Notes: generated by a model from the letters alone, not told the origin. A stretch of 32,419 nt of DNA from Candidatus Scybalomonas excrementigallinarum (GCA_018710905.1 DVIZ01000105.1:1-32419); one strand, 5' to 3'; positions 23,869 through 31,751 are shown, counted from the first letter of the stretch. Made by a program: numbers and translations.

Positions 23869-25542
23869 TTAGAAGTCAATTTTATTTAGGGCGCTGATTA
23901 AAGCTCGAACAGAGGCATCAATAATATCATCATGAATGCCAGCCCCCCAAGTAACGGTTCCATCTGGAGCCTGCACCCCAACATAAGCACAAGCTTTCGC
24001 GTTAGAACCTGTTTCTAAGGCGTGCTCTTCATAAGTAGTAACAGAGTAATGTTCCATAACTTTGCTGTGACGTTCAATAGCATTGCAAACAGCACTTAAA
24101 CGACCATTTCCCCAGCCATGATAGACTTTTTCGATACCGTTTTTTGTAATATTAATTTCTGCTTCCACCTTTCCAGCGTCAAGATGAGTAAATTTACTTG
24201 ATTTAATTTCAATTGGCGTAGTGAGATTAATATAGCCATCTTTAAACGCAGTAAAGATTTCTTCTGCTGTTAATTCCTTATGCTCATGATCGGAAATATT
24301 TTTTATGTAATAGCCTACATCTTCTCGCATTTTTGCAGGAAGGTCAAAGCCATATTTATGTTCAAGAATATAGCCGATACCACCTTTTCCAGACTGACTG
24401 TTAATGCGGATAACATCTCCTTCATAAACACGGCCAAGGTCATGAGGATCAATTGGAAGATAAGGGACTGTCCAGTCTTCACAATTTTGTTCTTCTCTAA
24501 AGTTCATACCTTTTGCAATGGCATCTTGATGAGAGCCAGAAAAAGCTGCAAATACAAGTTTTCCAGAATAAGGAGAGCGTTCATAAACGGTCATTCCGCT
24601 CACTTTTTCGTAAATATTTACAAGCTCTGGCATATTGCTAAAATCAAGTTTTGGATCGACGCCATGGGTATACATATTCAATGCTAATGTAATAATGTCT
24701 ACGTTTCCTGTACGTTCCCCATTGCCAAATAATGTTCCTTCCACTCGGTCGGCGCCTGCTAATAATGCTAATTCGGTATCGGCAACACCACAACCCCGAT
24801 CGTTATGTGGATGGACGGATAAGATGATATTTTCACGGCAATGAAGGTGTTTGCTCATATATTCAATTTGACTAGCGTAGACGTGAGGTAGAGAGTGTTC
24901 CACTGTAACAGGAAGGTTAATAATCACTTTCCAATCATCTCTTGGATTCCAAGTGTCGATGACTGTGTTACAAATGCGAAGTGCAAATTCCATTTCTGTT
25001 CCAGTAAAGCTTTCAGGAGAGTATTCAAAGAAAATATTATCCCCTGCGTCCTTTGCCAATTCTTTTAATAATTTAGCTCCGTCTTCGGCAATTTTTACGA
25101 TTTCATCTTCTGATTTTTTGAACACCTGTTGTCTTTGAGCCACAGAAGTAGAGTTATAAAGATGAACAACCACTTTAGATTTACAGCCTTTTAAAGATTC
25201 GAAAGTCTTTTTTATAATATGTTCCCTTGCTTGTGTTAAAACTTGAATGGTAACATCTTCAGGGATTAAATCCTGTTCGATTAAAGTTCTTAAAAATGTA
25301 TATTCGGTTTCAGACGCTGCTGGAAATCCAACTTCAATTTCTTTAAAACCGATTTTTACAAGATGTTGAAAAAATTCAACTTTTTCTTCGAGGCTCATAG
25401 GAATAATTAAAGCTTGATTTCCATCTCGCAAGTCAACACTGCACCAAATAGGAGGTTTTTCAATATACTCTTTTTGTGCCCAATCAAGACAAGTTTCTGG
25501 TGGCATAAAATACATTCTGTGATATTTTTTGCAATTTTCCAT
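23869..25542 (-). CDS. leuA: 2-Isopropylmalate synthase
   Basis: First committed enzyme of leucine biosynthesis: condenses acetyl-CoA with 2-oxoisovalerate. The 557-aa protein is of the long LeuA2 type. The N-terminal TIM barrel starts with PIWCSVDLRDGNQAL, with Asp40 as the probable metal ligand. HPHND supplies His244 and His246. A linker and the C-terminal regulatory LeuA-dimer domain (about 420-557) follow, where leucine would bind for feedback inhibition. The ATG follows AAAGGA. The gene is alone, with its own terminator, and is controlled by a leucine T-box in its ~340-base leader. Confidence 0.95.
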   Translation of the reverse strand: MENCKKYHRMYFMPPETCLDWAQKEYIEKPPIWCSVDLRDGNQALIIPMSLEEKVEFFQHLVKIGFKEIEVGFPAASETEYTFLRTLIEQDLIPEDVTIQVLTQAREHIIKKTFESLKGCKSKVVVHLYNSTSVAQRQQVFKKSEDEIVKIAEDGAKLLKELAKDAGDNIFFEYSPESFTGTEMEFALRICNTVIDTWNPRDDWKVIINLPVTVEHSLPHVYASQIEYMSKHLHCRENIILSVHPHNDRGCGVADTELALLAGADRVEGTLFGNGERTGNVDIITLALNMYTHGVDPKLDFSNMPELVNIYEKVSGMTVYERSPYSGKLVFAAFSGSHQDAIAKGMNFREEQNCEDWTVPYLPIDPHDLGRVYEGDVIRINSQSGKGGIGYILEHKYGFDLPAKMREDVGYYIKNISDHEHKELTAEEIFTAFKDGYINLTTPIEIKSSKFTHLDAGKVEAEINITKNGIEKVYHGWGNGRLSAVCNAIERHSKVMEHYSVTTYEEHALETGSNAKACAYVGVQAPDGTVTWGAGIHDDIIDASVRALISALNKIDF

Positions 25543-25608
25543 AATAAGAAATCCTTTCTAATCTAATATAATAACGACGAGAAACAGGGAGAGCTCGTTG
25601 TTTTTGCG

Positions 25609-25846
25609 AAAAAAAAATCTTCCTTCTCCAACAAAAAAGTTAGAGACGAAAGATAAATCTTACGCGGTACCACTCTATTTCATACAAATTGTATGCACTC
25701 ATGGATACGGGTTTTAAACCTTATATCCTCCCAAGATAACGGTAGGGTTCCGGTGATGCCTACTACATAGTTCAGCATACTACTCAAAGGCGAGTTCGGA
25801 AAAATATCTTCACTGTTTTGCACCACCAACAGCTCTCTGTGGATTT
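25609..25846 (-). promoter_or_regulatory. T-box riboswitch, leucine-specific, in front of leuA
   Basis: The minus-strand transcript carries the T-box core AGAGTGGTACCGCG (about 25677-25664), preceded by stem I with ACAGAGAGCTG and GGTGGTGCAAAACAG. In the specifier region CCGAACTCGCCTTTGAG, CTC (25794-25792) occupies the specifier position and codes for leucine. After the T-box an alternative terminator stem forms (ATCTT..CTCTAAC with GTTGGAG..AAGAT), followed by nine T. Uncharged tRNA-Leu should therefore stabilise the antiterminator and switch leuA on. A further short hairpin (arms AACAACGAG and CTCGTCGTT) lies between the terminator and the gene. Confidence 0.93.
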
Positions 25847-25890
25847 TATTTTTCTTACTATTCCTTATCAACGTATTTCGCTTTTGAAAT

Positions 25891-25919
25891 AATTTATCAT
25901 AGTAACGTGATAGTGTCAA
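25891..25919 (-). promoter_or_regulatory. Promoter of the T-box/leuA transcript
   Basis: On the minus strand TTGACA (25919-25914) and TAAATT (25896-25891) are separated by 17 bases. Confidence 0.65.
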
Positions 25920-26082
25920 TGGTTATTTTTCTTTTTTCATCGGGAAAAATACGACATATTTTGATTTGAAGGAATAAATTTTTATTCATATTTTAAGAGA
26001 AAAATAGGAAAAATAAGGAATTTGTATGGAAAGAAAAGGAGATTTGAAGGTTCAAAAAAATTATAGAAAATAGTAAAAATTT

Positions 26083-26110
26083 AGGACTATTTTAAAATTT
26101 AAATAGTCCT
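26083..26110 (-). terminator. Terminator overlapping the end of the ClC gene
   Basis: The arms AGGACTATTT and AAATAGTCCT form a 10-bp stem that includes the last codons and stop of the ClC gene. On the minus strand it is followed by AAATTTTTAC. The T-run is modest. Confidence 0.55.
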
Positions 26111-27367
26111 TTTGTTCACATAGACAGGGCGATATTTAGAATAAATAATTTTTTGGCTATGGTATAATCCGAAATATCCAGATAACGTATAGCTTAAGGC
26201 GATTGCAATCGCATAATAAGGCATACCACCATATCCAAATAACTCAAAACTAATGAGCAAAGAAGTAATAGGGCAATTAGTAGCACCACAAAATACAGCA
26301 GTCATACCGACAGCAGAACAAAGTTCAGGCGGTAATCCGATAAGAGAGGAAATAGCGCATCCAAATGTCGCACCGACAAAAAAGCTTGGAACAATTTCAC
26401 CACCTTTAAATCCTGCACCAAGAGTGAGAGCTGTTATTATCATTTTGAAAAGAAAAGCACCTTTTGGAACGGTTCCTGTTTCGATAGCAGTTGCAATTAC
26501 ATCCATTCCTGCGCCGTTATAAGTTCTTGTTCCGATGAGTAATGTAAAGAGGATAACAAGAATACCTCCCACAAAAATACGAACATAGGCATTTTTAAAA
26601 TATTTTTTGTATAGATATTCGGAAGTATGTAAAATAATACAAAAAATAATGCTTATAATTGCACAGCCAACGGCAAGAAATACAAGGCGAATAGCATTGG
26701 AAATAGTAAATTCAGGTATAACAGTAAGAGGAAAAGATTCTGGCATTAATCCAAAGTATTTTGCAACACCGGCACCAATAAAAGCGGAGCAGACACAAGG
26801 AACTAATGCAGAATAATAAAGGACTCCAACGCTGACAACTTCCATAGAAAAAATGGTAGCCGCCATTGGTGTTCCAAAAAGTGCAGAAAAAGAAGCACTC
26901 ATTCCACACATAATTACAATTTTTTGATCTAACTCATTTAGTTTTAGCCAATGTCCAAGTTGGGTTCCAATACTACCTCCTAGCTGTAAAGCAGCACCTT
27001 CTCGTCCAGCAGAGCCACCAAAAAGATGGGTAATAATCGTAGAGATAAAAATTAAAGGTGCCATTTGGATAGGAATCGAATCTCCAGAATGAATGGCCGA
27101 AATAATAATATTTGTTCCCGAATTTTTATCTTTTAATAACCAATAGAAAAAAACGATAAAAATACCACTAATCGGTAAGAAAAATAAAAGATTTTCATGT
27201 GCTATTCGAGTTGATGTTGCCCAATGCATTGCTTTGCCAAAAGCCGTTCCAATCCCACCTACCACCAGTCCAATCGTAATAGAAAAAATACCCCATTTCA
27301 AAAATAATTTTGTTGTTTTAACAGAAACTTTTACTCCATAATTAAATTTCGTTTTCCAGTCATCCAT
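26099..27367 (-). CDS. ClC family anion channel or H+/anion antiporter
   Basis: Membrane protein of 422 aa with about ten or more hydrophobic segments and no CBS domains. Of the selectivity-filter motifs, the GSGIP loop is replaced by NSGTN (82-86), the gating-glutamate loop is GREGA (Glu123) instead of GREGP, and the third is GGEIVPSFF. These deviations from chloride ClC proteins are of the kind seen in the fluoride/proton (CLC-F) branch and related small bacterial ClCs, so fluoride export is possible. No fluoride riboswitch is visible in its leader, which argues against certainty. Transcribed alone, divergent from an unknown gene. Confidence 0.85.
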   Translation of the reverse strand: MDDWKTKFNYGVKVSVKTTKLFLKWGIFSITIGLVVGGIGTAFGKAMHWATSTRIAHENLLFFLPISGIFIVFFYWLLKDKNSGTNIIISAIHSGDSIPIQMAPLIFISTIITHLFGGSAGREGAALQLGGSIGTQLGHWLKLNELDQKIVIMCGMSASFSALFGTPMAATIFSMEVVSVGVLYYSALVPCVCSAFIGAGVAKYFGLMPESFPLTVIPEFTISNAIRLVFLAVGCAIISIIFCIILHTSEYLYKKYFKNAYVRIFVGGILVILFTLLIGTRTYNGAGMDVIATAIETGTVPKGAFLFKMIITALTLGAGFKGGEIVPSFFVGATFGCAISSLIGLPPELCSAVGMTAVFCGATNCPITSLLISFELFGYGGMPYYAIAIALSYTLSGYFGLYHSQKIIYSKYRPVYVNKRTI

Positions 27368-27478
27368 AACTTTCCCTGCCTTTTGTAAAAATAATTTGTT
27401 TAAAAAATATATTGTTTGCTCGTTTCTTCTTGTTTATGTCATAATAATCGTGTATTTTATAAGAATCCTTATAATTTA

Positions 27479-27522
27479 ATTATAGCATACTTTTTATAAA
27501 TTGTTGTTTCCTATAGAAACAA
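27479..27522 (-). promoter_or_regulatory. ClC promoter with upstream palindrome
   Basis: TATAAT on the minus strand (27484-27479) has no good -35. Instead the palindrome TTGTTTC-N5-GAAACAA (27504-27522) lies over the -35 region, between two divergent genes. It may be an operator for either one. Confidence 0.5.
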
Positions 27523-27561
27523 GGTAGTAAACTTGCAAATAAGAAAGGGTGGTAGAATGTT

Positions 27562-27957
27562 ATGAAGGTTATTTATGAAGAACCATTAAAGTGCAAAGGA
27601 AAATTAGTTGTATTAGAAAATCGCTGGTATCTTTCATTTGAAGAACAGGGTCCAGATAACCGCTATAAGAAAAGGCCATTTCAAGTGTTAGATAAAGAAA
27701 TTGAGGAGTTTTGTGAGCAGTTGCAAAAGAACTTTACTTATTATGAAGAACAAAAACAAAAAGGTTGTTCTTCTATTATAAAAGGAGAAGGAGGACAGTG
27801 GATACGATTTGGAATTCGAGAAGGGGTTTGTCTTTTTTATCAGAGCTATCCGATTAAAAGTAGAAAAAAATTAGAAGAGACTCTTTTAGAATTACAAATG
27901 GCAAAAGAAAAGGCGGAACAGTTATTAAACAAAGAAAAAGAGGAAACACTTTTATAG
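27562..27957 (+). CDS. Hypothetical protein
   Basis: I do not recognise this 131-residue soluble protein. The N-terminal half has alternating hydrophobic residues (KGKLVVLENRWYLSFEEQG) typical of beta strands. The C-terminal ~35 residues (KKLEETLLELQMAKEKAEQL) are strongly helical and charged, probably a coiled coil. AAGGGTGG precedes the ATG. It is divergent from the ClC gene and may share the palindrome at 27504-27522. No signal peptide or membrane segment is seen. Confidence 0.7.
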   Translation: MKVIYEEPLKCKGKLVVLENRWYLSFEEQGPDNRYKKRPFQVLDKEIEEFCEQLQKNFTYYEEQKQKGCSSIIKGEGGQWIRFGIREGVCLFYQSYPIKSRKKLEETLLELQMAKEKAEQLLNKEKEETLL

Positions 27958-28014
27958 AACAAGAAGAGAGATACAAGAACAACGGATCTTCTGTGGACAG
28001 AATCGAAAGAATCC

Positions 28015-28043
28015 TTGTCATTTTATCTTGTATGATTTAAAAT
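28015..28043 (+). promoter_or_regulatory. Promoter of the DUF4430/ECF operon
   Basis: TTGTCA at 28015-28020 and TAAAAT at 28038-28043 with 17-base spacing. Confidence 0.7.
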
Positions 28044-28049
28044 AAAGAG

Positions 28050-28098
28050 TCCCGTAGAAAATCCAAGATTTTAGAAGTTTCCTAACAGGAATCAGGGA
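28050..28098 (+). promoter_or_regulatory. Possible three-way-junction RNA in the leader
   Basis: Immediately after the promoter, TCCC (28050-28053) can pair with GGGA (28095-28098), enclosing two hairpins: AAAATC/GATTTT (28058-28072) and TTCCT/AGGAA (28079-28091), both with 3-base loops. It resembles a small ligand-binding junction, but the stems are short and the fold could be chance. Confidence 0.3.
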
Positions 28099-28141
28099 TA
28101 AAAAATAAAATATTAATAAGTTAATCGTAGAAAGGATTCCC

Positions 28142-28534
28142 ATGAAAGAAAAGAAATATTTAGTAGGCATTGTTGCCTTAATTATCTTATGTGTATTAGG
28201 ATGGTTTTTATACTCCAATTTTAAACCAGAGACACAAGAGGGCAATAAGAAAATTGATGTTGTTGTAGTGCATGGAAATAAGGAAGAAAAAACGTTTCAT
28301 TATGAAACAGATGCAGAATATTTAAGTGATGTCTTAACAAAAGAAGGTTTAATTGAAGGAGAAGAAAGTCAGTACGGACTTTTTATCACAACGGTTGATG
28401 GAGAAAAGGCAGATGATTCCAAACAGCAATGGTGGTGCATCACACAAAATGGAGAACAGGTAAATACCTCTGTTAGCCAAACGCCTGTGATCGATGGCGA
28501 ACAATATGAACTCACATTAAAGGAAGGATATTAA
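28142..28534 (+). CDS. DUF4430-type membrane-anchored extracellular protein
   Basis: This 130-residue protein has an N-terminal transmembrane anchor (about 6-26, YLVGIVALIILCVLGWFLY) followed by an extracellular domain. Its pattern (YLSDVLTKEGLIEG, then SQYGLFITTVDGEKA, WWCITQNGEQV and YELTLKEGY) is that of DUF4430, the beta-grasp-like domain related to the C-terminal part of cobalamin-binding intrinsic factor. A cysteine at about 18 sits inside the hydrophobic core and does not form a clear lipobox. The gene overlaps no other, but the ECF S-component gene begins immediately after its stop. It is probably a substrate-capture partner for that transporter. Confidence 0.8.
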   Translation: MKEKKYLVGIVALIILCVLGWFLYSNFKPETQEGNKKIDVVVVHGNKEEKTFHYETDAEYLSDVLTKEGLIEGEESQYGLFITTVDGEKADDSKQQWWCITQNGEQVNTSVSQTPVIDGEQYELTLKEGY

Positions 28535-29032
28535 TTGGCAAGTTCAAAAACAAGAGAATTGACATTGATGGCAATTTTTACTGCCATTTTATTAGTCGGA
28601 CAAGTAGCACTTGGCTTTCTACCCAATATTGAAGTTGTAAGTCTCCTTATTATCTTATATACAATCCATTTAAAGAAAAAAGTATTTTTCGTTATTTATG
28701 CATTTGTCTTATTAGAAGGATTGATTTATGGCTTTGGATTGTGGTGGATTAATTATTTATATATATGGAGTATTTTAGCGCTTTTAACTCTATGTTTTCA
28801 AAAACAAACTTCTGTATTCTTTTGGAGTTTGCTTTCAGGATTTTATGGAATGGGATTTGGAGCTCTTTGTTCCATACCGTATTTTTTTCTTAGTGGAACA
28901 AAGGCAGCATTTGCTTATTGGGTTTCAGGATTGATGTATGATATTCCTCATTGTATTGGGAATGTTATTATTTGTATGCTGTTATTCAAACCATTGAATG
29001 GAATATTAGAGAAAGCAGTTTGTTCAGAGTGA
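28535..29032 (+). CDS. ECF transporter S component
   Basis: Membrane protein of 165 aa with about five or six hydrophobic segments. The N-terminal SSKTRELTLMAIFTAILLVGQ is the usual helix-1 start of S components that dock on the EcfT/EcfA energising module. The TTG start at 28535 follows the DUF4430 stop without a gap and is supported by AAGGAAGGA. The EcfA and EcfT genes are not in the window, so it would share a common module. The substrate is unknown. Pairing with a DUF4430 protein suggests a corrinoid or similar cofactor, which is inference; no cobalamin riboswitch box is seen. Confidence 0.8.
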   Translation: MASSKTRELTLMAIFTAILLVGQVALGFLPNIEVVSLLIILYTIHLKKKVFFVIYAFVLLEGLIYGFGLWWINYLYIWSILALLTLCFQKQTSVFFWSLLSGFYGMGFGALCSIPYFFLSGTKAAFAYWVSGLMYDIPHCIGNVIICMLLFKPLNGILEKAVCSE

Positions 29033-29068
29033 TATATGGCATAAGAAGATATAAATTGTCGATAAAAA

Positions 29069-29107
29069 TACACTAAAAAGTTTTTTATATTTTTAGTGTA
29101 TTTTTTT
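29069..29107 (+). terminator. Intrinsic terminator of the DUF4430/ECF operon
   Basis: The 11-bp arms TACACTAAAAA (29069-29079) and TTTTTAGTGTA (29090-29100) are followed by seven T, which directly abut repeat copy B. Confidence 0.92.
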
Positions 29108-29295
29108 ATGTTATAGGAAATTCCTCGCAAAGCGAGTTATCCTATAACATAAAAAAAGCACTACGTGCGAACCATGCGCAGCTCACAAAGAAGATAAATT
29201 TGCTTCGCAAATTGCTCGCGGGCGGCAAAGTGTACGTTGCTAGGAGTGACCGAAAGTCGCGAAGAGTGTTGGGCGTACACTTTGTTCTGTTATGG
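29108..29295 (+). repeat. Structured intergenic repeat, copy B
   Basis: The second copy of the ~185-bp repeat, in the same orientation as 2794-2978. Here the left hairpin is perfect: TTATGTTATAGGA pairs with TCCTATAACATAA and encloses CTCGC-AAA-GCGAG. A middle hairpin AATTTGC-TTC-GCAAATT follows. The right stem CAAAGTGTACG/CGTACACTTTG is perfect over 11 bp. The copy begins right after the T-run of the upstream terminator, as copy A does. This copy seems the more intact. No coding capacity is evident. Confidence 0.88.
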
Positions 29296-29330
29296 AAAAG
29301 TGGTTTCTAACAACAGGATGAAGAAAAATA

Positions 29331-29359
29331 TTTTGTTTTAGTATAGAAAATGTTACAAT
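29331..29359 (+). promoter_or_regulatory. Probable promoter of truA
   Basis: TACAAT at 29354-29359 with a TGT extension. The -35 (TTTTGT at 29331-29336, 17-base spacing) is weak. Confidence 0.5.
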
Positions 29360-29446
29360 GAAAAAGAACTTATTTGCTAGAAAGAAACGGATAGGATAGT
29401 GAATAGGAACTTTTGAATAGGAAGATAAGAAAGGTTAGGAAATAGA

Positions 29447-30190
29447 ATGAGAAATATAAAGATTACAATTGAATATGATGGAGGAAGATATGATGGGTGG
29501 CAACGATTAGGAAAAGACGAATCCTCTAATACAGTGGAACAAAAATTATTAGAAGTGATTCGCAAGATGACAAATGAAAATCCAACATTAAACTGTGGTT
29601 CTCGTACAGAAGTTGGTGTGCATGCTTATGAACAGATTGCTAATTTTCAAACAAAAAGTAGTATGAGACCACTAGAAATGAAGCATTATTTTAATCGTTA
29701 TTTACCAAGAGATATTGCAGTTACTTATGTAGAAGAAGTTCCAGAACGTTTTCATGCTACGTTAAATGCAAAAAGTAAAACATATTTATACCGCATTGCA
29801 ATTGGAGACACTATTCCAGTGTTTGATAGAAAATATGTGTATTACTGTTTTGGAAAATTAAATATTGATAAGATGAGAGAAGCAGGAGAATTACTTGTTG
29901 GGACTCATGATTTTAAGGCATTTTCTACTGTGAAAAAGAGCAAAAAATCAACTGTTCGTACGGTGGAGAGCGTAGATATTTATAGCGATGGAAATGAAGT
30001 TCAAATCACAATGAAAGCCAATGATTTTCTTCACAACATGGCTCGAATTATTGCAGGCGTTTTAATTGAAGTTGGAGAAGAGGTAAGAGAACCTCAAATT
30101 ATTACAGAAATTTTTGAAAGCGGTGTTCGCAATGAAGAAATTGAGATGGCGGATGCAAAAGGTCTGTTTTTACAAGAAATTGAGTATTAG
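29447..30190 (+). CDS. truA: TruA-type tRNA pseudouridine synthase paralog, Asp-to-Glu at the active site
   Basis: The 247-residue protein has the TruA fold in order: N-terminal IEYDGGRYDGWQRLG, the catalytic loop at 51-60, KTYLYRIA, the HDFKAFST segment and FLHNMARIIAGVLIEVGEE near the C-terminus. TruA makes pseudouridine at positions 38-40 of tRNA anticodon arms. Where the family normally has GRTDAGVHA, this protein has SRTEVGVHA: the catalytic aspartate is Glu55 and the preceding glycine is Ser. It may be a specialised or inactive paralog beside a canonical TruA elsewhere in the genome. AGGAAA precedes the ATG. The amylase gene follows after 50 bases. Confidence 0.85.
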   Translation: MRNIKITIEYDGGRYDGWQRLGKDESSNTVEQKLLEVIRKMTNENPTLNCGSRTEVGVHAYEQIANFQTKSSMRPLEMKHYFNRYLPRDIAVTYVEEVPERFHATLNAKSKTYLYRIAIGDTIPVFDRKYVYYCFGKLNIDKMREAGELLVGTHDFKAFSTVKKSKKSTVRTVESVDIYSDGNEVQITMKANDFLHNMARIIAGVLIEVGEEVREPQIITEIFESGVRNEEIEMADAKGLFLQEIEY

Positions 30191-30240
30191 AAGAGAACAG
30201 GCGAGCTAGATGAGCCGAGTATGAGAATGGAGGTATTGGT

Positions 30241-31551
30241 ATGTGGGCAAATGAAAGTGTATTTTATCAAATTTATCCGTTAGGATTTTGTGGAGCACCA
30301 TATGAAAATGATGGTGTGTTAGTGGATAGAATAAAAAAAGTGATTGATTGGATTCCTCATATTAAAAAGGTAGGAGCAAATGCCATATATTTTTCACCAG
30401 TGTTTGAATCTGATTGTCATGGATATGATACAAGGGACTATAGAAAAATAGATGTTCGATTAGGTAGTAATGAAACCTTTGGAACAGTTTGTCAAGAGCT
30501 TCATAAAGCGGGGATAAAAGTCGTATTAGACGGTGTTTTTAATCATGTTGGACGTGGATTTTTCGCATTTCAAGATGTGAAAGAAAAGAAGTGGGATTCT
30601 CAATATAAAGATTGGTTTTATATTAATTTTGATGGAAATTCCAATTATGACGACGGATTTTGGTATGAAGGTTGGGAAGGACATTTTGAACTTGTAAAAT
30701 TAAACCTTCAAAATGAGCAAGTAATCCAACATATTTTTTCTTGTATAAAAGGTTGGATAGAAGAATTTGATATTGATGGGTTGCGTCTTGATGTGGCTTA
30801 TTGCTTAGATCATAACTTTTTAAAAAGACTTAGAAGTTTCTGTGAAGGGTTAAAGAAAGATTTTTTCCTTGTAGGAGAGTTATTACATGGGGACTATAAT
30901 CCGTTTGTCAATGACGAAGAACTTCATAGTTGTACCAATTATGAGTGCTATAAAGGTCTTTATTCTAGTTTTAATAGCATGAATATGTTTGAAATTACAC
31001 ATAGTTTATTGCGGCAGTTTGGACCAGAAGATTGGACACTTTATAAAGAAAAGCATCTATTAGGCTTTGTGGATAACCATGACGTAACGAGAGTTGCAAC
31101 GATTTTACAAAATAAAAATCATTTGCCACTTATTTATGGGGTGTTATTTGGTATGCCAGCAATTCCTTGTATCTATTATGGAAGTGAATGGGGAGCAAAA
31201 GGGGATAAAGCAGATGGAGATTGGAATCTTCGCCCATGTTTTGAGGTAGCAGAAGAAAATGAATTGACTGAGTGGATAGGAAAGTTAGCAAATATCCATA
31301 AGGAAAGCGAAGCTCTTTGCTACGGAGAGTTTCGTTCTGTTCTTCTGACAAACAAGCAAGTGATTTTTGAAAGAAAGACAGAACATGAAAGAATACTGGT
31401 TGCCATTAATGCGGATGAACAGACATATATGGCACATTTTGATGCAGGATGTGGAAGAGCAGAAGAGTTACTCACTGGGAAAGATCATGATTTTGGAGGC
31501 GGAAGCGAACTTCTGCCATATAGTGTACAGTATTGGAAGATGGAACGATAA
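30241..31551 (+). CDS. GH13 alpha-amylase family enzyme (maltodextrin-type)
   Basis: Cytoplasmic glycoside hydrolase of 436 aa, compact for the family. Region I is DGVFNHVG, region II GLRLDVAY (nucleophile Asp184), region III VGELLHGDY (acid/base Glu213), region IV FVDNHDVTR (Asp281). The N-terminus has the short FYQIYPLGFCGAP form rather than a carbohydrate-binding domain, and there is no signal peptide. It would cleave imported maltodextrins, complementing the alpha-glucosidase at 4049-5734. Precise specificity (maltodextrin glucosidase, neopullulanase-like) cannot be decided. GGAGG precedes the ATG. Its stop overlaps the start of a broken HTH gene (TAATG). Confidence 0.9.
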   Translation: MWANESVFYQIYPLGFCGAPYENDGVLVDRIKKVIDWIPHIKKVGANAIYFSPVFESDCHGYDTRDYRKIDVRLGSNETFGTVCQELHKAGIKVVLDGVFNHVGRGFFAFQDVKEKKWDSQYKDWFYINFDGNSNYDDGFWYEGWEGHFELVKLNLQNEQVIQHIFSCIKGWIEEFDIDGLRLDVAYCLDHNFLKRLRSFCEGLKKDFFLVGELLHGDYNPFVNDEELHSCTNYECYKGLYSSFNSMNMFEITHSLLRQFGPEDWTLYKEKHLLGFVDNHDVTRVATILQNKNHLPLIYGVLFGMPAIPCIYYGSEWGAKGDKADGDWNLRPCFEVAEENELTEWIGKLANIHKESEALCYGEFRSVLLTNKQVIFERKTEHERILVAINADEQTYMAHFDAGCGRAEELLTGKDHDFGGGSELLPYSVQYWKMER

Positions 31552-31751
31552 TGATGAAAGAAGCAGATCGTTCAGTGATAGGAACGTTACTGAAAATGGA
31601 GCGACTGAAATAAAACAAAGGGCAAAAAGAAGTATGTTATGGAGTCTGTGTACCGTCTATAGCTTTTCTTGCAATGATTCTGTTAATCGTAATACCAAAA
31701 AAGAAAATCAGCCTATTTATGAAGTGGAAAGAAAGAGTACTGGAGCACTAG
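31551..31751 (+). pseudogene. Broken HTH (XRE) regulator remnant
   Basis: A frame beginning with ATG 31551, overlapping the amylase stop, reads RSVIGTLLKMERLK and hits TAA at 31611. The same frame continues NKGQKEVCYGVCVPS, then loses homology. In another frame the following bases give CNDSVNRN. Together they match the start of an XRE domain like that of the regulator at 11244 (compare GQKEVCYGVCVPS with RQLELCQGICSVS). One nonsense change (probably CAA to TAA) and at least one frameshift are needed to explain it. The helical sensor part is missing. It is read as a decayed member of the same regulator family. Confidence 0.55.

Noticed and set aside
25680-25919. 79-codon open frame upstream of leuA.
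   Set aside because: It lies entirely in the T-box leader, whose conserved RNA motifs explain the sequence.
27368-27561. Fluoride riboswitch expected before a CLC-F-type gene.
   Set aside because: Neither the characteristic GG-GATGG motif nor its pseudoknot pattern was found on the minus strand.
27958-28141. Cobalamin riboswitch before the DUF4430/ECF genes.
   Set aside because: No B12-box-like sequence is present and the leader is far too short.
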